A DNA stretch of 18,961 nt, taken from NCBI GenBank assembly GCA_044375695.1, contig JBILMG010000012.1, positions 1 to 18,961 of the forward strand, given 5' to 3'. Origin of the DNA: DATDYW01 sp044375695 (GTDB taxonomy: Bacteria > Patescibacteriota > Minisyncoccia > Phycocordibacterales > JAACPR01). Made by a program: the position numbers and the translations under genes. A model generated the notes under the pieces. It saw only the letters and a program-made list of their open reading frames with translations. It did no database searches and was not told the DNA's origin. Below, piece after piece: positions 1-7,026 of the stretch; the first letter of the stretch is position 1, and each line of letters starts with the position of its first letter.

Positions 1-12
1 AAGCCGGTCGAG

Positions 13-18
13 TAGGGT
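13..18 (+). promoter_or_regulatory. Candidate -10 box for ssb (TAGGGT)
   Basis: TAGGGT lies 11 nt before the ssb ATG at position 30. This matches the spacing of -10-like hexamers before several other genes in the window and implies a very short or absent 5' leader. The -35 region falls largely off the window edge. No Shine-Dalgarno sequence precedes the ATG. Confidence 0.35.
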
Positions 19-29
19 AAACTGGGCGC

Positions 30-494
30 ATGTATCTCAACCGCGCAATCATCATCGGTAACCTGACCCGCGATCCGCAGCTCAAAGCGCTGCCGTCGGG
101 CCAGAAGGCTTGCGAGTTCGGCGTCGCTACCAACCGCGTCTGGAAAGACCAGGCCGGCGCCAAGAAGGAGGCGACCGACTTTCACAACATCGTGGTGTTC
201 GGCCGGGTCGCGGAAAACTGCGGCTCGTACCTCAAGAAGGGGCAGAACGTCATGGTCGAAGGCCGCATTCAGACCCGCTCCTGGGACGGCCCGGACGGCA
301 AGAAGAACTACCGCACCGAGATTGTCGCGGACACCGTGCAGTTCGGCGCGAAGGCGGGCGGTGCCACCGGCGGCTCGTTCGCGAGCGAGGGCGGCGCCTC
401 CACCGGCGGCGCGCACGCGGCTCCCAGCTCCGCTCCCGAGCCCGCTATCAACTACCCGACGGAGGACATCAACCCCGAGGATATCCCGTTCTAG
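30..494 (+). CDS. ssb: Single-stranded DNA-binding protein SSB
   Basis: Binds single-stranded DNA in replication, recombination and repair. The 154-aa protein starts MYLNRAIIIGNLTRDP, the usual first strand of the SSB OB-fold, and the OB-fold runs to about residue 105 (motifs VATNRVWKD, FHNIVVFGR, GQNVMVEGRIQTRSW). A Gly/Ala/Ser-rich flexible linker (about 106-140) leads to an acidic tip ending EDIPF, the partner-binding tail known from bacterial SSBs. Length is slightly below the 170-180 aa of E. coli SSB. The start is the first ATG and fits the alignment. rpsR follows after 25 nt, so the two are probably co-transcribed. In many bacteria rpsF precedes ssb; only 29 nt are visible upstream, so its presence cannot be judged. 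Confidence 0.97.
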   Translation: MYLNRAIIIGNLTRDPQLKALPSGQKACEFGVATNRVWKDQAGAKKEATDFHNIVVFGRVAENCGSYLKKGQNVMVEGRIQTRSWDGPDGKKNYRTEIVADTVQFGAKAGGATGGSFASEGGASTGGAHAAPSSAPEPAINYPTEDINPEDIPF

Positions 495-519
495 ATTTAG
501 AGACTCTTAAGAAACACCC

Positions 520-726
520 ATGAACCGCAACGATTGCTTCTTCAAGCAGCACGGGATCACCTTCATCGACTACAAGGACGTCGAGGTGCTCCGCAAGTTT
601 ATCAACCCCCACGGCCGCATCCTCTCGGGCAAGCGCACCGGCGTTTCGTCCAAGATGCAGCGCCAGCTCGCGGACGCCATCAAGCGCGCTCGCTTCATGG
701 GCCTCATGCCCTTCGTCGCCCGCTAG
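520..726 (+). CDS. rpsR: 30S ribosomal protein S18
   Basis: S18 is a small-subunit platform protein that contacts S6 and the 16S central domain. The 68-aa product has the S18 hallmarks: IDYKDVEVLRKFI, then GRILSGKRTGVSSKMQRQLADAIKRARFMGLMPF at the C-terminus (the conserved basic RRTG..AK.QR...IKRAR..ALLP segment). It is near the short end for the family because the N-terminal extension is brief. It lies 25 nt downstream of ssb, the classic ssb-rpsR order. No Shine-Dalgarno sequence precedes the ATG; the upstream bases are AAGAAACACCC. Confidence 0.96.
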   Translation: MNRNDCFFKQHGITFIDYKDVEVLRKFINPHGRILSGKRTGVSSKMQRQLADAIKRARFMGLMPFVAR

Positions 727-754
727 TCTGAAGGTGCGGTCTTCGGGGGAAACT

Positions 755-1000
755 CCATTCGCCGCTAAAAACGCCCCGCTACGCCTCGGAGTGCATGCGC
801 ACACCGTCGGCTAGGCGGGACGTTTTTATCTGGCGACTGTCGTCTCCGTGGCGGCGTATCAAGAAATACACGTAAAGCCGCCTCTCACGCCCTCGCCGTA
901 TCCTCCGATACGTCGTCAGGCTAGAGAGAGCGGCTTTTCGCATCCGACTGTCGCTTCCGCGGTAACGCGTTGCAAAATACGGTTTTCGTCTGCGGCTATG
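755..1000 (+). repeat. Two tandem ~110-bp hairpin units
   Basis: Two copies of a structured unit lie in tandem. Unit 1 has an outer stem from about 761 to 836 (TAAAAACG pairing with CGTTTTTA, then a GC-rich extension). Unit 2 has an outer stem from about 872 to 940 (AAAGCCG pairing with CGGCTTTT). Stem sequences differ but pairing is kept. Both contain ACGCC near the 5' base of the inner part, GGCTAG on the 3' side, and an inner hairpin (GTGC-ATGC-GCAC or GTATC-CTCC-GATAC). Each is followed by CGACTGTCG (834-842 and 945-953, 111 bp apart) and a related ~25-nt tail ending in AAATAC. The unit 1 hairpin ends in GTTTTTAT and could also terminate the ssb-rpsR transcript. Function unknown. Confidence 0.6.
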
Positions 1001-1049
1001 GATTCTGTGGCAACTCGCCTGGCGATAGACGGCGCAGCTTCTTTGTTTC
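1001..1049. other. Non-coding spacer, nothing recognised
   Basis: This is the remainder of the 356-bp gene-free stretch between rpsR and the convergent gene ending at 1083. I see short self-complementary runs but no third copy of the hairpin unit, no tRNA and no plausible gene. Confidence 0.4.
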
Positions 1050-1078
1050 AATAAAAAAGAAAACCCGCTCTCGCGGGT
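1050..1078 (-). terminator. Rho-independent terminator of the 243-aa orphan
   Basis: On the minus strand, ACCCGC-GAGA-GCGGGT forms a 6-bp stem followed directly by TTTTCTTTTTTAT. It lies 5 bp beyond the stop codon of the minus-strand gene that ends at 1083. Confidence 0.85.
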
Positions 1079-1082
1079 AAAT

Positions 1083-1814
1083 TTAGCCAACCGGAATCCA
1101 GCCGCTACTGCATATTTCCGAAAGAAGCGTCAGGCCTCCCCGGTCCGGGTGAACGCCTACCGGCTCTCCTGGCTCGCCGCTGTGCCGGACGAGCATGCAG
1201 AAGGCGGGCCAGCTGCTCACCTGTACCCACGCCTGCTCCTCGGCATCGGCGCACCACCACGCCTTGCCGCAGCTGCACCAGAAGCAGCGTTCGGTGTAGC
1301 CGTCAGGGTAGTTCGCGCCGGCCGCGTCCCGCCAGCGGAACGGCCTCTCGGCGGTAGCCGCCTCAATTTCGGCGCAAGGGCACGTTCCGGTATCCCGCTG
1401 CGGGCTGCCTTCGTACAGGCGAGGCGCGTCGATAATTGTCTCTTCGGGGAAGCTTGACTGCAGTCTGCGGGCAAGCAGGCGGAGCTTGCCGGCTACGAAT
1501 TTGGCAATCCCGTCTGCGTCGCCCAGAAGGGTGAACATGGGCGTCCCGTCCGGAGCGTTCCAGTGAGCGTCGACGGGCTTTACCGCCCATCCGAGGGGCG
1601 ATTCAGGTGATTCCTGAGCCTCCCACTTATGGGAGTCGCCGCGCCTCTCGATGTGGTCCATGGTTTCGATTTGTCCCGTAAAGATTCGCCCTGGAACCTC
1701 TCCAGATAATTTGTCCACGCTTAGAGATCGCGCGCTGAAGGCTAGGCCGTTGGCAATCATTGTTTCGGGCCCGCTCCATCGGAATATTGGGTATGGCATT
1801 GTTCTAGTGTTCAT
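1083..1814 (-). CDS. Hypothetical protein with a Cys cluster, unrecognised
   Basis: I do not recognise this 243-aa protein. Its C-terminal half has a cysteine cluster: CPCAEIE near residue 140 and CFWCSCGKAWWC near residue 177, which could bind zinc or form a small ribbon; that is inference. The middle is rich in Trp and Pro (EAQESPESPLGWAVKPVDAHW). No signal peptide or membrane segment is visible, so it is probably cytoplasmic. The ATG at 1814 lies 9 nt after a TAGGGT -10-like box on the minus strand, and a good terminator follows the stop. It therefore looks like a real, independently transcribed gene. A start at MPYPIF, five codons in, is also possible. Confidence 0.7.
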   Translation of the reverse strand: MNTRTMPYPIFRWSGPETMIANGLAFSARSLSVDKLSGEVPGRIFTGQIETMDHIERRGDSHKWEAQESPESPLGWAVKPVDAHWNAPDGTPMFTLLGDADGIAKFVAGKLRLLARRLQSSFPEETIIDAPRLYEGSPQRDTGTCPCAEIEAATAERPFRWRDAAGANYPDGYTERCFWCSCGKAWWCADAEEQAWVQVSSWPAFCMLVRHSGEPGEPVGVHPDRGGLTLLSEICSSGWIPVG

Positions 1815-1823
1815 GACTCGCCG

Positions 1824-1829
1824 ACCCTA
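1824..1829 (-). promoter_or_regulatory. Candidate -10 box (TAGGGT) for the 243-aa orphan
   Basis: On the minus strand TAGGGT ends 9 nt before the ATG at 1814. It is the same hexamer, at nearly the same distance, as the one before ssb. No clear -35 is seen, since the EF-P terminator occupies that space. Confidence 0.35.
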
Positions 1830-1843
1830 CGTCGCGCCTTAGG

Positions 1844-1877
1844 CAAAAGCAAACCGACGCCTGAGGCGTCGGTTTGC
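1844..1877 (-). terminator. Rho-independent terminator of EF-P
   Basis: A perfect 13-bp stem (arms 1849-1861 and 1865-1877) with a 3-nt loop lies 16 bp beyond the EF-P stop and is followed on the minus strand by TTTTG. The T-run is short but the stem is very strong. Confidence 0.85.
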
Positions 1878-1893
1878 CGGTGGGTCGCCGCGC

Positions 1894-2487
1894 TTACGCG
1901 CGCTCCACGTACTCCTCGGTCTCGGTATTCACGCGAATCACGTCACCCTCGGCAATGAAGAGGGGAACCTGCACAGAGGCGCCGGTCTCGAGAATTGCCG
2001 CCTTGGTGCCGCCGCCGCGGGCGGTGTCGCCCTTCACGGCCGCCGGGGCTTCTACGACCTTCAGGTCCATCTTCACCGGCAGGTTCACGCCGATGACGCG
2101 GTCCTCGCCGAAGAAAATGGCGTCAACTACGGTGCCTTCCTTGAGGAACTTAGCCTTCTCCTCGATGACGGCGCCGGCGATCATGAAACGCTCCGAGCGG
2201 TCCTTCTCGCTGTGGAACCAGTACTCGGTGGTGTCGGTCTGGCGGTTCTCCTTCTTGTACATGAAGACCGACTTGCGCTTGGTGACGTCGGCTTCCTCGG
2301 CGGTGTCGGTCATGCGGAACACCTCCTGGCGGGTCACGCCGGTGGTCAGGTTGCGGAGCTTAACCTGGTTGGTCGGCTTGCCCTGCTGCTTGCGGGCGAT
2401 GTGCGACGAGAGCACCTCGTGCGGCTCGCCGTAGAGGACGATGATGCGTCGCTCTTTGATTTCGTTGTAGTCGAGGGTGTTAGCCAT
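1894..2487 (-). CDS. efp: Translation elongation factor P
   Basis: EF-P binds between the P and E sites of stalled ribosomes and promotes peptide bonds at polyproline stretches. The 197-aa protein covers all three domains: a KOW-like N-domain (IIVLYGEPHEVL, KLRNLTTG), a central OB domain, and a C-terminal OB domain with GDTARGGGTKAAILETGA and VPLFIAEGDVIRV, ending EYVERA. E. coli EF-P is 188 aa. The loop that normally carries modified Lys34 (PGKG) reads RKQQGKPTNQ here, with Gln35 at the aligned position and lysines at 33 and 37. Classical lysylation at that residue is therefore not possible. No Shine-Dalgarno sequence precedes the ATG. The gene has its own terminator. Confidence 0.96.
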   Translation of the reverse strand: MANTLDYNEIKERRIIVLYGEPHEVLSSHIARKQQGKPTNQVKLRNLTTGVTRQEVFRMTDTAEEADVTKRKSVFMYKKENRQTDTTEYWFHSEKDRSERFMIAGAVIEEKAKFLKEGTVVDAIFFGEDRVIGVNLPVKMDLKVVEAPAAVKGDTARGGGTKAAILETGASVQVPLFIAEGDVIRVNTETEEYVERA

Positions 2488-2539
2488 GGGGTCGGTCGGT
2501 TTAATGGGCCGCTGAGGCCAAAAATAATAGACGCGGGCG

Positions 2540-2569
2540 ATTCTGGCCTATGCGGGGTGGGGCAGTCAA
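2540..2569 (-). promoter_or_regulatory. Candidate promoter of EF-P
   Basis: Minus-strand TTGACT (2569-2564) is followed after 18 bp by CAGAAT (2545-2540). The implied transcript start gives a leader of about 45 nt before the EF-P ATG at 2487. The -10 is imperfect. Confidence 0.4.
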
Positions 2570-2660
2570 ACCCGCGTTTTATCTGCCTAGCTGGTTGTGG
2601 CGAATATTGACAATATTGACCCTTCGCTTCAGGGTCTTTGGCGAAGAGCTTGTTAGAAAT

Positions 2661-3047
2661 ATGAAACTTGAACTATCTGGAATAACCCTAGGTCAGGCGT
2701 CTTCGCCTTCGACCTACATCGTCAATCGTCTGGCTAATTTTGGGCAGAGTGTCCGCACGCTGCTCTCGAGGTTTGCGCTCAAAAACAAAGAAAAAATAAA
2801 CGAGGAAATTTTTGCTGCCGCGCCGTGCCGGATGCGGGTTTTGGAGAGCTTGGACGAAAACCCTACGTGGGGTGTTTTGGAAATCTGCGCCAGCCCCGAT
2901 GACAATTGGGACACATCAACCCGCCGCGCACGCGCGTCCTTCAATCTCGATGATTCGGGTTTTGTCTTGAGCGGGTCCGGCGGGGAAGACCCCGTTGCAT
3001 ACCTCGAGGCTCAAATTGGACGCCTCTTCAGTAAGGTCAAAAAATAA
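2661..3047 (+). CDS. Hypothetical protein, unrecognised
   Basis: I do not recognise this 128-aa product (MKLELSGITLGQASSPS...). It has no signal peptide or membrane segment. The C-terminal part (WGVLEICASPDDNWD, FNLDDSGFVLSGSG, YLEAQIGRLFSKVKK) suggests a small mixed alpha/beta soluble protein. The frame stays open upstream to 2550, but the stretch before the ATG at 2661 reads like non-coding sequence and overlaps the likely EF-P promoter, so 2661 is preferred. A strong terminator follows the stop, supporting a real gene. Codon use is less GC-biased than in its neighbours (AAA, AAT and ATT are frequent), which could mean weak expression or recent acquisition. Confidence 0.6.
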   Translation: MKLELSGITLGQASSPSTYIVNRLANFGQSVRTLLSRFALKNKEKINEEIFAAAPCRMRVLESLDENPTWGVLEICASPDDNWDTSTRRARASFNLDDSGFVLSGSGGEDPVAYLEAQIGRLFSKVKK

Positions 3048-3062
3048 GCAGCCACACAGCCC

Positions 3063-3099
3063 AAGAAGGACGCGCACGCGCGTCCTTCTTTTCTTTTTT
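3063..3099 (+). terminator. Rho-independent terminator between convergent genes
   Basis: A perfect 12-bp stem (3063-3074 with 3079-3090) and CACG loop are followed on the + strand by TTCTTTTTTC. It terminates the gene ending at 3047. On the minus strand the hairpin lies 18 bp past the recA stop but lacks a T-run, so it would only weakly stop recA transcription. Confidence 0.9.
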
Positions 3100-3107
3100 C
3101 GTGGGAC

Positions 3108-4199
3108 CTACTCTTCCGGGCTACCTTCGTCCGCCTCGACGGGGGAGGGGTTGAACGAGATGGCCGAGTCGCTGGCGAGCTTCTCGCGAATCTGGGCCAG
3201 CAGGGAGTCAGAAATTTCCTTGTTCTCGCGCAGGAACGTGCGGGCGGCGTCGTAGCCGCGGCCCAGCTTCTCCTTGCCGTACGAGTACGCGGCGCCAGAC
3301 TTCTGCACCAGGGAGAACTTCTCGCCGAGCGCCAGCATTTCGCCCTCGCGGGAGATACCCTCGTTGTACATGAGGTCGAACTCGGTCTGGCGGAAGGGGG
3401 CAGCCACCTTGTTCTTCACCACCTTCACGCGGGTACGGCCGCCCATCACCTCGTCGCCCTTCTTGATTTGCGCGATGCGGCGAATATCCAGGCGAACCGA
3501 CGTGTAGAACTTGAGCGCCTTGCCACCCGGGGTGGTCTCGGGGTTGCCGAACATCACGCCGATCTGCATGCGGATCTGGTTGATGAAGATGACGGTGGTC
3601 TTGGACTTCGCGGTGATGGCGGTCAGCTTGCGCAGGGCCTGGCTCATCAGGCGCGCCTGCTTGCCGACGTGGCTCTGGCCCATGTCGCCCTCGATCTCGT
3701 CGCGCGGGGTAAGCGCCGCGACAGAGTCGACGACCACCACGTCGAGCTTGCCCGAGCGCACCAAGGATTCGACGATCTCGAGCGCCTGCTCGCCGGTGTC
3801 CGGCTGCGACACCAGGAGCTCATCAATCTTCACGCCGATGCGCGCCGCGTACTGCGGGTCGAGCGCGTGCTCCGCGTCGATGAACGCGCAAATGCCGCCC
3901 TTCTTCTGCGCCTCCGCAATGATGTGAAGGGTGAGGGTGGTTTTGCCGGACGACTCCGGCCCAAAGATTTCGACGATGCGGCCGCGGGGGATGCCGCCGA
4001 CGCCGAGCGCCGCGTCCAGGCCAATCGATCCGGTCGGGGTAACGTCAACGTTAACCTTCGGCGTCTCGCCGAGCGTCATAATAGATTCCTCGCCGAACTT
4101 GGTGCGAATCTCGGCTAGGGTAGCCGCTACCGTCTTTCGCTCCGCGCCGCCTTCGCCGTAACTCGTCGCCTTCGCTTCCTTCTGGTTCTTTTTAGCCAT
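3108..4199 (-). CDS. recA: Recombinase RecA
   Basis: RecA forms ATP-dependent filaments on single-stranded DNA for homologous strand exchange. The 363-aa protein has the Walker A GPESSGKT at residues 80-87, catalytic glutamate in FIDAEHALDP (Glu110), Walker B VVVVDS at 154-159, and loop L2 with NQIRMQIGVMFGNPETTPGG at 207-226. The C-terminus is acidic (PVEADEGSPEE), as in other RecAs. E. coli RecA is 353 aa; the extra residues are in a Lys-rich N-terminus. It lies 76 nt downstream of the small membrane protein that follows ftsK and has a -10-like box 8 nt before its ATG, so it may be transcribed both from its own promoter and by read-through. No LexA box was recognised. Confidence 0.98.
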   Translation of the reverse strand: MAKKNQKEAKATSYGEGGAERKTVAATLAEIRTKFGEESIMTLGETPKVNVDVTPTGSIGLDAALGVGGIPRGRIVEIFGPESSGKTTLTLHIIAEAQKKGGICAFIDAEHALDPQYAARIGVKIDELLVSQPDTGEQALEIVESLVRSGKLDVVVVDSVAALTPRDEIEGDMGQSHVGKQARLMSQALRKLTAITAKSKTTVIFINQIRMQIGVMFGNPETTPGGKALKFYTSVRLDIRRIAQIKKGDEVMGGRTRVKVVKNKVAAPFRQTEFDLMYNEGISREGEMLALGEKFSLVQKSGAAYSYGKEKLGRGYDAARTFLRENKEISDSLLAQIREKLASDSAISFNPSPVEADEGSPEE

Positions 4200-4207
4200 A
4201 GGTCAGC

Positions 4208-4213
4208 ATTCTA
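4208..4213 (-). promoter_or_regulatory. Candidate -10 box of recA (TAGAAT)
   Basis: TAGAAT on the minus strand ends 8 nt before the recA ATG. Transcription would begin at or within a few nucleotides of the start codon. No convincing -35 hexamer is found 16-18 bp upstream. Confidence 0.45.
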
Positions 4214-4275
4214 CCGCGCCTGGGGCTAACGCGCCCGTAACGTAAAAATAGAAAACCGGTGGCGTCCGTGGCCGG

Positions 4276-4620
4276 CTAGGGGAGATACCAAACCACCCGC
4301 TCCACGACCTCCGCCTCTCCAAACCGGTCCTGCGCCGCCACCAGAAAGACGTTCCGTCCCGGCCGCAGCAGCTGATTCGACGACCAAGAGCCGCGCTCGT
4401 CGGTCAGAATCGCGGCGCCGTTTATGGTCAGGTGGGTCACGGCGCGGCTCACCGAGCCAGTTACCGTAACCATGGGGTAGTCGCCCTGGACCGTCTGCGG
4501 GGCTTCGGCCACCAGCTCGGCGCCTCCCAGGAGATCGCGTGCGTTCCACAGGGCGTACGCGCCGAAGAGGGCGAGGATTGCGGCCCCGGCCCAGAAGTTC
4601 CACGTGCGCTTCTGGCTCAT
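4276..4620 (-). CDS. Membrane-anchored Ig-like domain protein
   Basis: The 114-aa protein has a short basic N-terminus (MSQKRTWNF), one hydrophobic segment (about residues 10-26, WAGAAILALFGAYALW), then a small beta-rich domain with PMVTVTGSVSRAVTHLTING and LLRPGRNVFLVAAQDRFGEA. That pattern resembles bacterial Ig-like or glucodextranase-B-like domains that sit outside the membrane; function is not known. It begins 9 nt after the ftsK stop and is followed by recA, so it is probably in the ftsK operon. AAGG lies about 8 nt before the ATG, a weak Shine-Dalgarno sequence at best. An extracytoplasmic partner role at the septum would be speculation. Confidence 0.75.
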   Translation of the reverse strand: MSQKRTWNFWAGAAILALFGAYALWNARDLLGGAELVAEAPQTVQGDYPMVTVTGSVSRAVTHLTINGAAILTDERGSWSSNQLLRPGRNVFLVAAQDRFGEAEVVERVVWYLP

Positions 4621-4629
4621 GCGCGCACC

Positions 4630-6918
4630 TTAGATAAGCCCGTCGCGCTTCGGCTCTTCCTCGTCCTCGCCGTAGTCGATAGCGCCGTTCCCGATAGCTT
4701 CGGCCGGGGTGTTGAGGGCTTCTGGACGCACCAGAATCTCGCGGGGCTTGGCGCCGTCGCCCGGCCCGATGATGCCGCGCTCTTCCAGGAGGTCCATGAG
4801 GCGCGCCGCGCGCGAGTAGCCGACGCGCAGGCGGCGCTGCAGGAAGGAGGTCGAGGCGCGGCCCGCCTTCACCACAACCTCGCGCGCCTCCTCGTACATG
4901 GTGTCGTCGTCGCCACCCTCGGCGTCGTCGCCGAAGCTGTCGCCGCCAATCTGGCCACCGCCAAGGTCTCCGGCCACCTTGCCGTCGAGGTCTAGGGTCG
5001 GGAGCAGCCCGTCGGTCTCGAACGTCTTGGCCAGGTGGTCGACCACGCGCTTAATCTCGGCCTCCGAGGCGAACGCCGACTGCAGACGTCGCGGCTGCGC
5101 CAGGTCCGCGGGGAGGTAGAGCATGTCGCCGCGCCCGAGGAGCTTCTCGGCACCCGGCATATCGATGATGGTGCGCGAGTCGATCTGCGAGGCAACCTGC
5201 AGCGCCACGCGGGTCGGCACGTTCGCCTTGATGAGGCCGGTGATGACGTTCACCGACGGGCGCTGGGTGGCCAGGATCAGGTGAATGCCGACAGCGCGGC
5301 TCATCTGCGCCAGGCGCACGATGCCGCTCTCGAGCTCGCGCGGGTAGGCCTGCATGATGTCGGCCAGCTCGTCGATGAAGATGGCGATGTAGGGCATCGG
5401 GGTCGGGTCGCCGGGCTTTTGCTCCTCGTCTGGGTTCTTGGCGCGCTTAGCCGCGAACGGCGCCCAGACCGTCTTGCGGTAGGTCGCAATGTCGCGCACC
5501 CGGTTCTTCTCGAGGATGTCGTAGCGGTCGGTCATTTCCTTCGCCGCCCAGCGCAGCGCCAGGATCGCCTTTTTGGCGTCGGTGATAACCGGCGAGAGCA
5601 GGTGCGGAATGCCGTTGTAGAGGGTGAGCTCGACGCGCTTCGGGTCGACCATGATGAACTTGAGGTCGTCGGGGCCGTTCCGGTAGAGGAGGCTCAAGAT
5701 CATCGCGTGGATGGCGACAGACTTACCCGAGCCGGTGGTACCCGCCACGAGCATGTGCGGCGCCTTCGCCAGGTCGCCGAAAGAGGGGTTACCGGTGACG
5801 TCCTTGCCGAGCGCCATCAAGAGCGGCTCTTCGGCTTCCTGGAATTTCGCGTGCTTCAGGAGCGACCCCAAGCCAACCATCGTCTTCGAGGTGTTCGGGA
5901 TTTCGATGCCCACCAGCGACTTGCCCGGGATGGGTGCCTCGATACGAATCGGGTGCGCGGCGAGCGCGAGCGCGAGGTCTTTGTGGAGGGACTCAATCTT
6001 CGAGAGCTTCACGCCCTGCGCCGGTTTGAGCGCGAAGCGGGTCACCGACGGACCAATCGAAACCTCGTCCATCTCGACCTGAATGCCGAAGTCGCCGAGG
6101 GTGCGGCGAATGACGTTCGCGTTCGCCTTAATGTCGCCGACGCCTGGCTTGCCGGAGTCCTCTTCGAGAAGGGAGAGCGGCGGCGTCTGATACGCGCCGG
6201 CCGCCTTCTTGGGAGAGAAGAAAATGAGCCCGGTCCCTTTCTTGCTGCTCGCGGGAGGCAGCTCTTCTTTCTGGTCGTCTTCGTCCTCTTTCGCGCGGCT
6301 CTCGGCCGGCTTCTTGGCCGCCGCCTCCTCGGTCACCGCCGCGCCGCCCGAGGTGATCTTCACGTCGACGCTCTCCCCGCTCTCGAGCTCACCTTTCTTC
6401 TTAAAGAAGGCGAGGGAAGGGAAGGCGAGCGGCGCATCGAACACCAGGATCGAGCCGACAACCAAGAGTCCGACCATTGCGACCGCGCCGAACTCCGCGC
6501 CGAAGGCGGCGGTCGCGCCGCGCTCGAGGAGCCCGCCGACCGCGCCGCTCTTCCCGTCGAAGAGCATCTCGATCAGCACGAGGCCGGCGAGGAAGGCGAC
6601 CCCGCCGCCGACCGCTTTCGGGATGGCGAGGTTGCGGGAAAGGGAGCGAAGGTACGAGACGCCCAGCGCTACCAAAATTGCCGGCGCGAGGTAGTAGCCC
6701 ACCCCGAAGAGGGAGTCCAGCAGGCGGAAGGCAGCCGCTCCCGCGGCGCCAGCTTTACCGAAGGGGGCGAAGAGGAGGAAGGCTGCCGCCAGGAAAAAGA
6801 CGACGGCTAAGATTGCCTCAATAACCTCTTCGCGAAAGCCGCCGAGCGGGCCCTTTCGCTCATCGCCTCGTCGGGCCTCCTTCTCTTCGTCCCTGTCTTC
6901 TTTTTTTCTTCGCGCCAT
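4630..6918 (-). CDS. ftsK: DNA translocase FtsK/SpoIIIE
   Basis: Septum-located hexameric ATPase that pumps chromosome ends into daughter cells. The 762-aa protein has four predicted membrane segments (about 33-53, 72-90, 102-120, 143-162), a charged Lys/Glu/Ala linker (about 172-250), and the RecA-like motor. Walker A GTTGSGKS is at 393-400, Walker B IAIFIDELAD at 511-520, and ILATQRPSV follows at 548-556. The C-terminal gamma winged helix (about 680-745; YEEAREVVVKAGRASTSFLQ, YSRAARLMDLLEERGIIG) is the part that reads polar KOPS/SRS-type sites in other bacteria. The linker is short compared with E. coli FtsK (1329 aa), closer to SpoIIIE. It heads a probable ftsK - Ig-like protein - (recA) cluster. 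Confidence 0.97.
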   Translation of the reverse strand: MARRKKEDRDEEKEARRGDERKGPLGGFREEVIEAILAVVFFLAAAFLLFAPFGKAGAAGAAAFRLLDSLFGVGYYLAPAILVALGVSYLRSLSRNLAIPKAVGGGVAFLAGLVLIEMLFDGKSGAVGGLLERGATAAFGAEFGAVAMVGLLVVGSILVFDAPLAFPSLAFFKKKGELESGESVDVKITSGGAAVTEEAAAKKPAESRAKEDEDDQKEELPPASSKKGTGLIFFSPKKAAGAYQTPPLSLLEEDSGKPGVGDIKANANVIRRTLGDFGIQVEMDEVSIGPSVTRFALKPAQGVKLSKIESLHKDLALALAAHPIRIEAPIPGKSLVGIEIPNTSKTMVGLGSLLKHAKFQEAEEPLLMALGKDVTGNPSFGDLAKAPHMLVAGTTGSGKSVAIHAMILSLLYRNGPDDLKFIMVDPKRVELTLYNGIPHLLSPVITDAKKAILALRWAAKEMTDRYDILEKNRVRDIATYRKTVWAPFAAKRAKNPDEEQKPGDPTPMPYIAIFIDELADIMQAYPRELESGIVRLAQMSRAVGIHLILATQRPSVNVITGLIKANVPTRVALQVASQIDSRTIIDMPGAEKLLGRGDMLYLPADLAQPRRLQSAFASEAEIKRVVDHLAKTFETDGLLPTLDLDGKVAGDLGGGQIGGDSFGDDAEGGDDDTMYEEAREVVVKAGRASTSFLQRRLRVGYSRAARLMDLLEERGIIGPGDGAKPREILVRPEALNTPAEAIGNGAIDYGEDEEEPKRDGLI

Positions 6919-6928
6919 AAGCTCGGAA

Positions 6929-6934
6929 ATATTA
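6929..6934 (-). promoter_or_regulatory. Candidate -10 box of ftsK (TAATAT)
   Basis: Minus-strand TAATAT ends 10 nt before the ftsK ATG. TTGAAA is present upstream but 21 bp away, too far for an ordinary -35. A GCGC-GAAA-GCGC hairpin lies between them. Confidence 0.35.
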
Positions 6935-6998
6935 ACACGCGCTTTCGCGCTTATTTTTCAAGCATAAAAAGACGGGCGTCCTTAAAAGTCAGGCAAAC

Positions 6999-7026
6999 TT
7001 GCGGGCGTGTCTGTTAGGCGTATAGT
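6999..7026 (+). promoter_or_regulatory. Sigma70-type promoter, near-leaderless
   Basis: TTGCGG (6999-7004) and TATAGT (7021-7026) are 16 bp apart. The expected start falls at about 7033, only a few nucleotides before the ATG at 7037. Because the -10 lies downstream of the earlier in-frame GTG-type start near 7007, it decides the choice of start codon for the next gene. Confidence 0.65.

Noticed and set aside
110..804. Overlapping frames around ssb-rpsR on both strands
   Set aside because: Out-of-frame shadows of ssb and rpsR with no protein-like composition.
755..1000. Integron attC sites
   Set aside because: The hairpins lack the RYYYAAC and GTTRRRY core sites and there is no integrase or cassette array.
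2607..2622. TTGACA and TTGACC as -35 boxes for the gene at 2661
   Set aside because: No -10-like hexamer lies 16-18 bp downstream of either.
5035..6810. Long open frame (591 codons) on the + strand opposite ftsK
   Set aside because: Arg/Glu/His/Asp-rich translation typical of the antisense of a GC-rich gene; ftsK on the other strand is certain.
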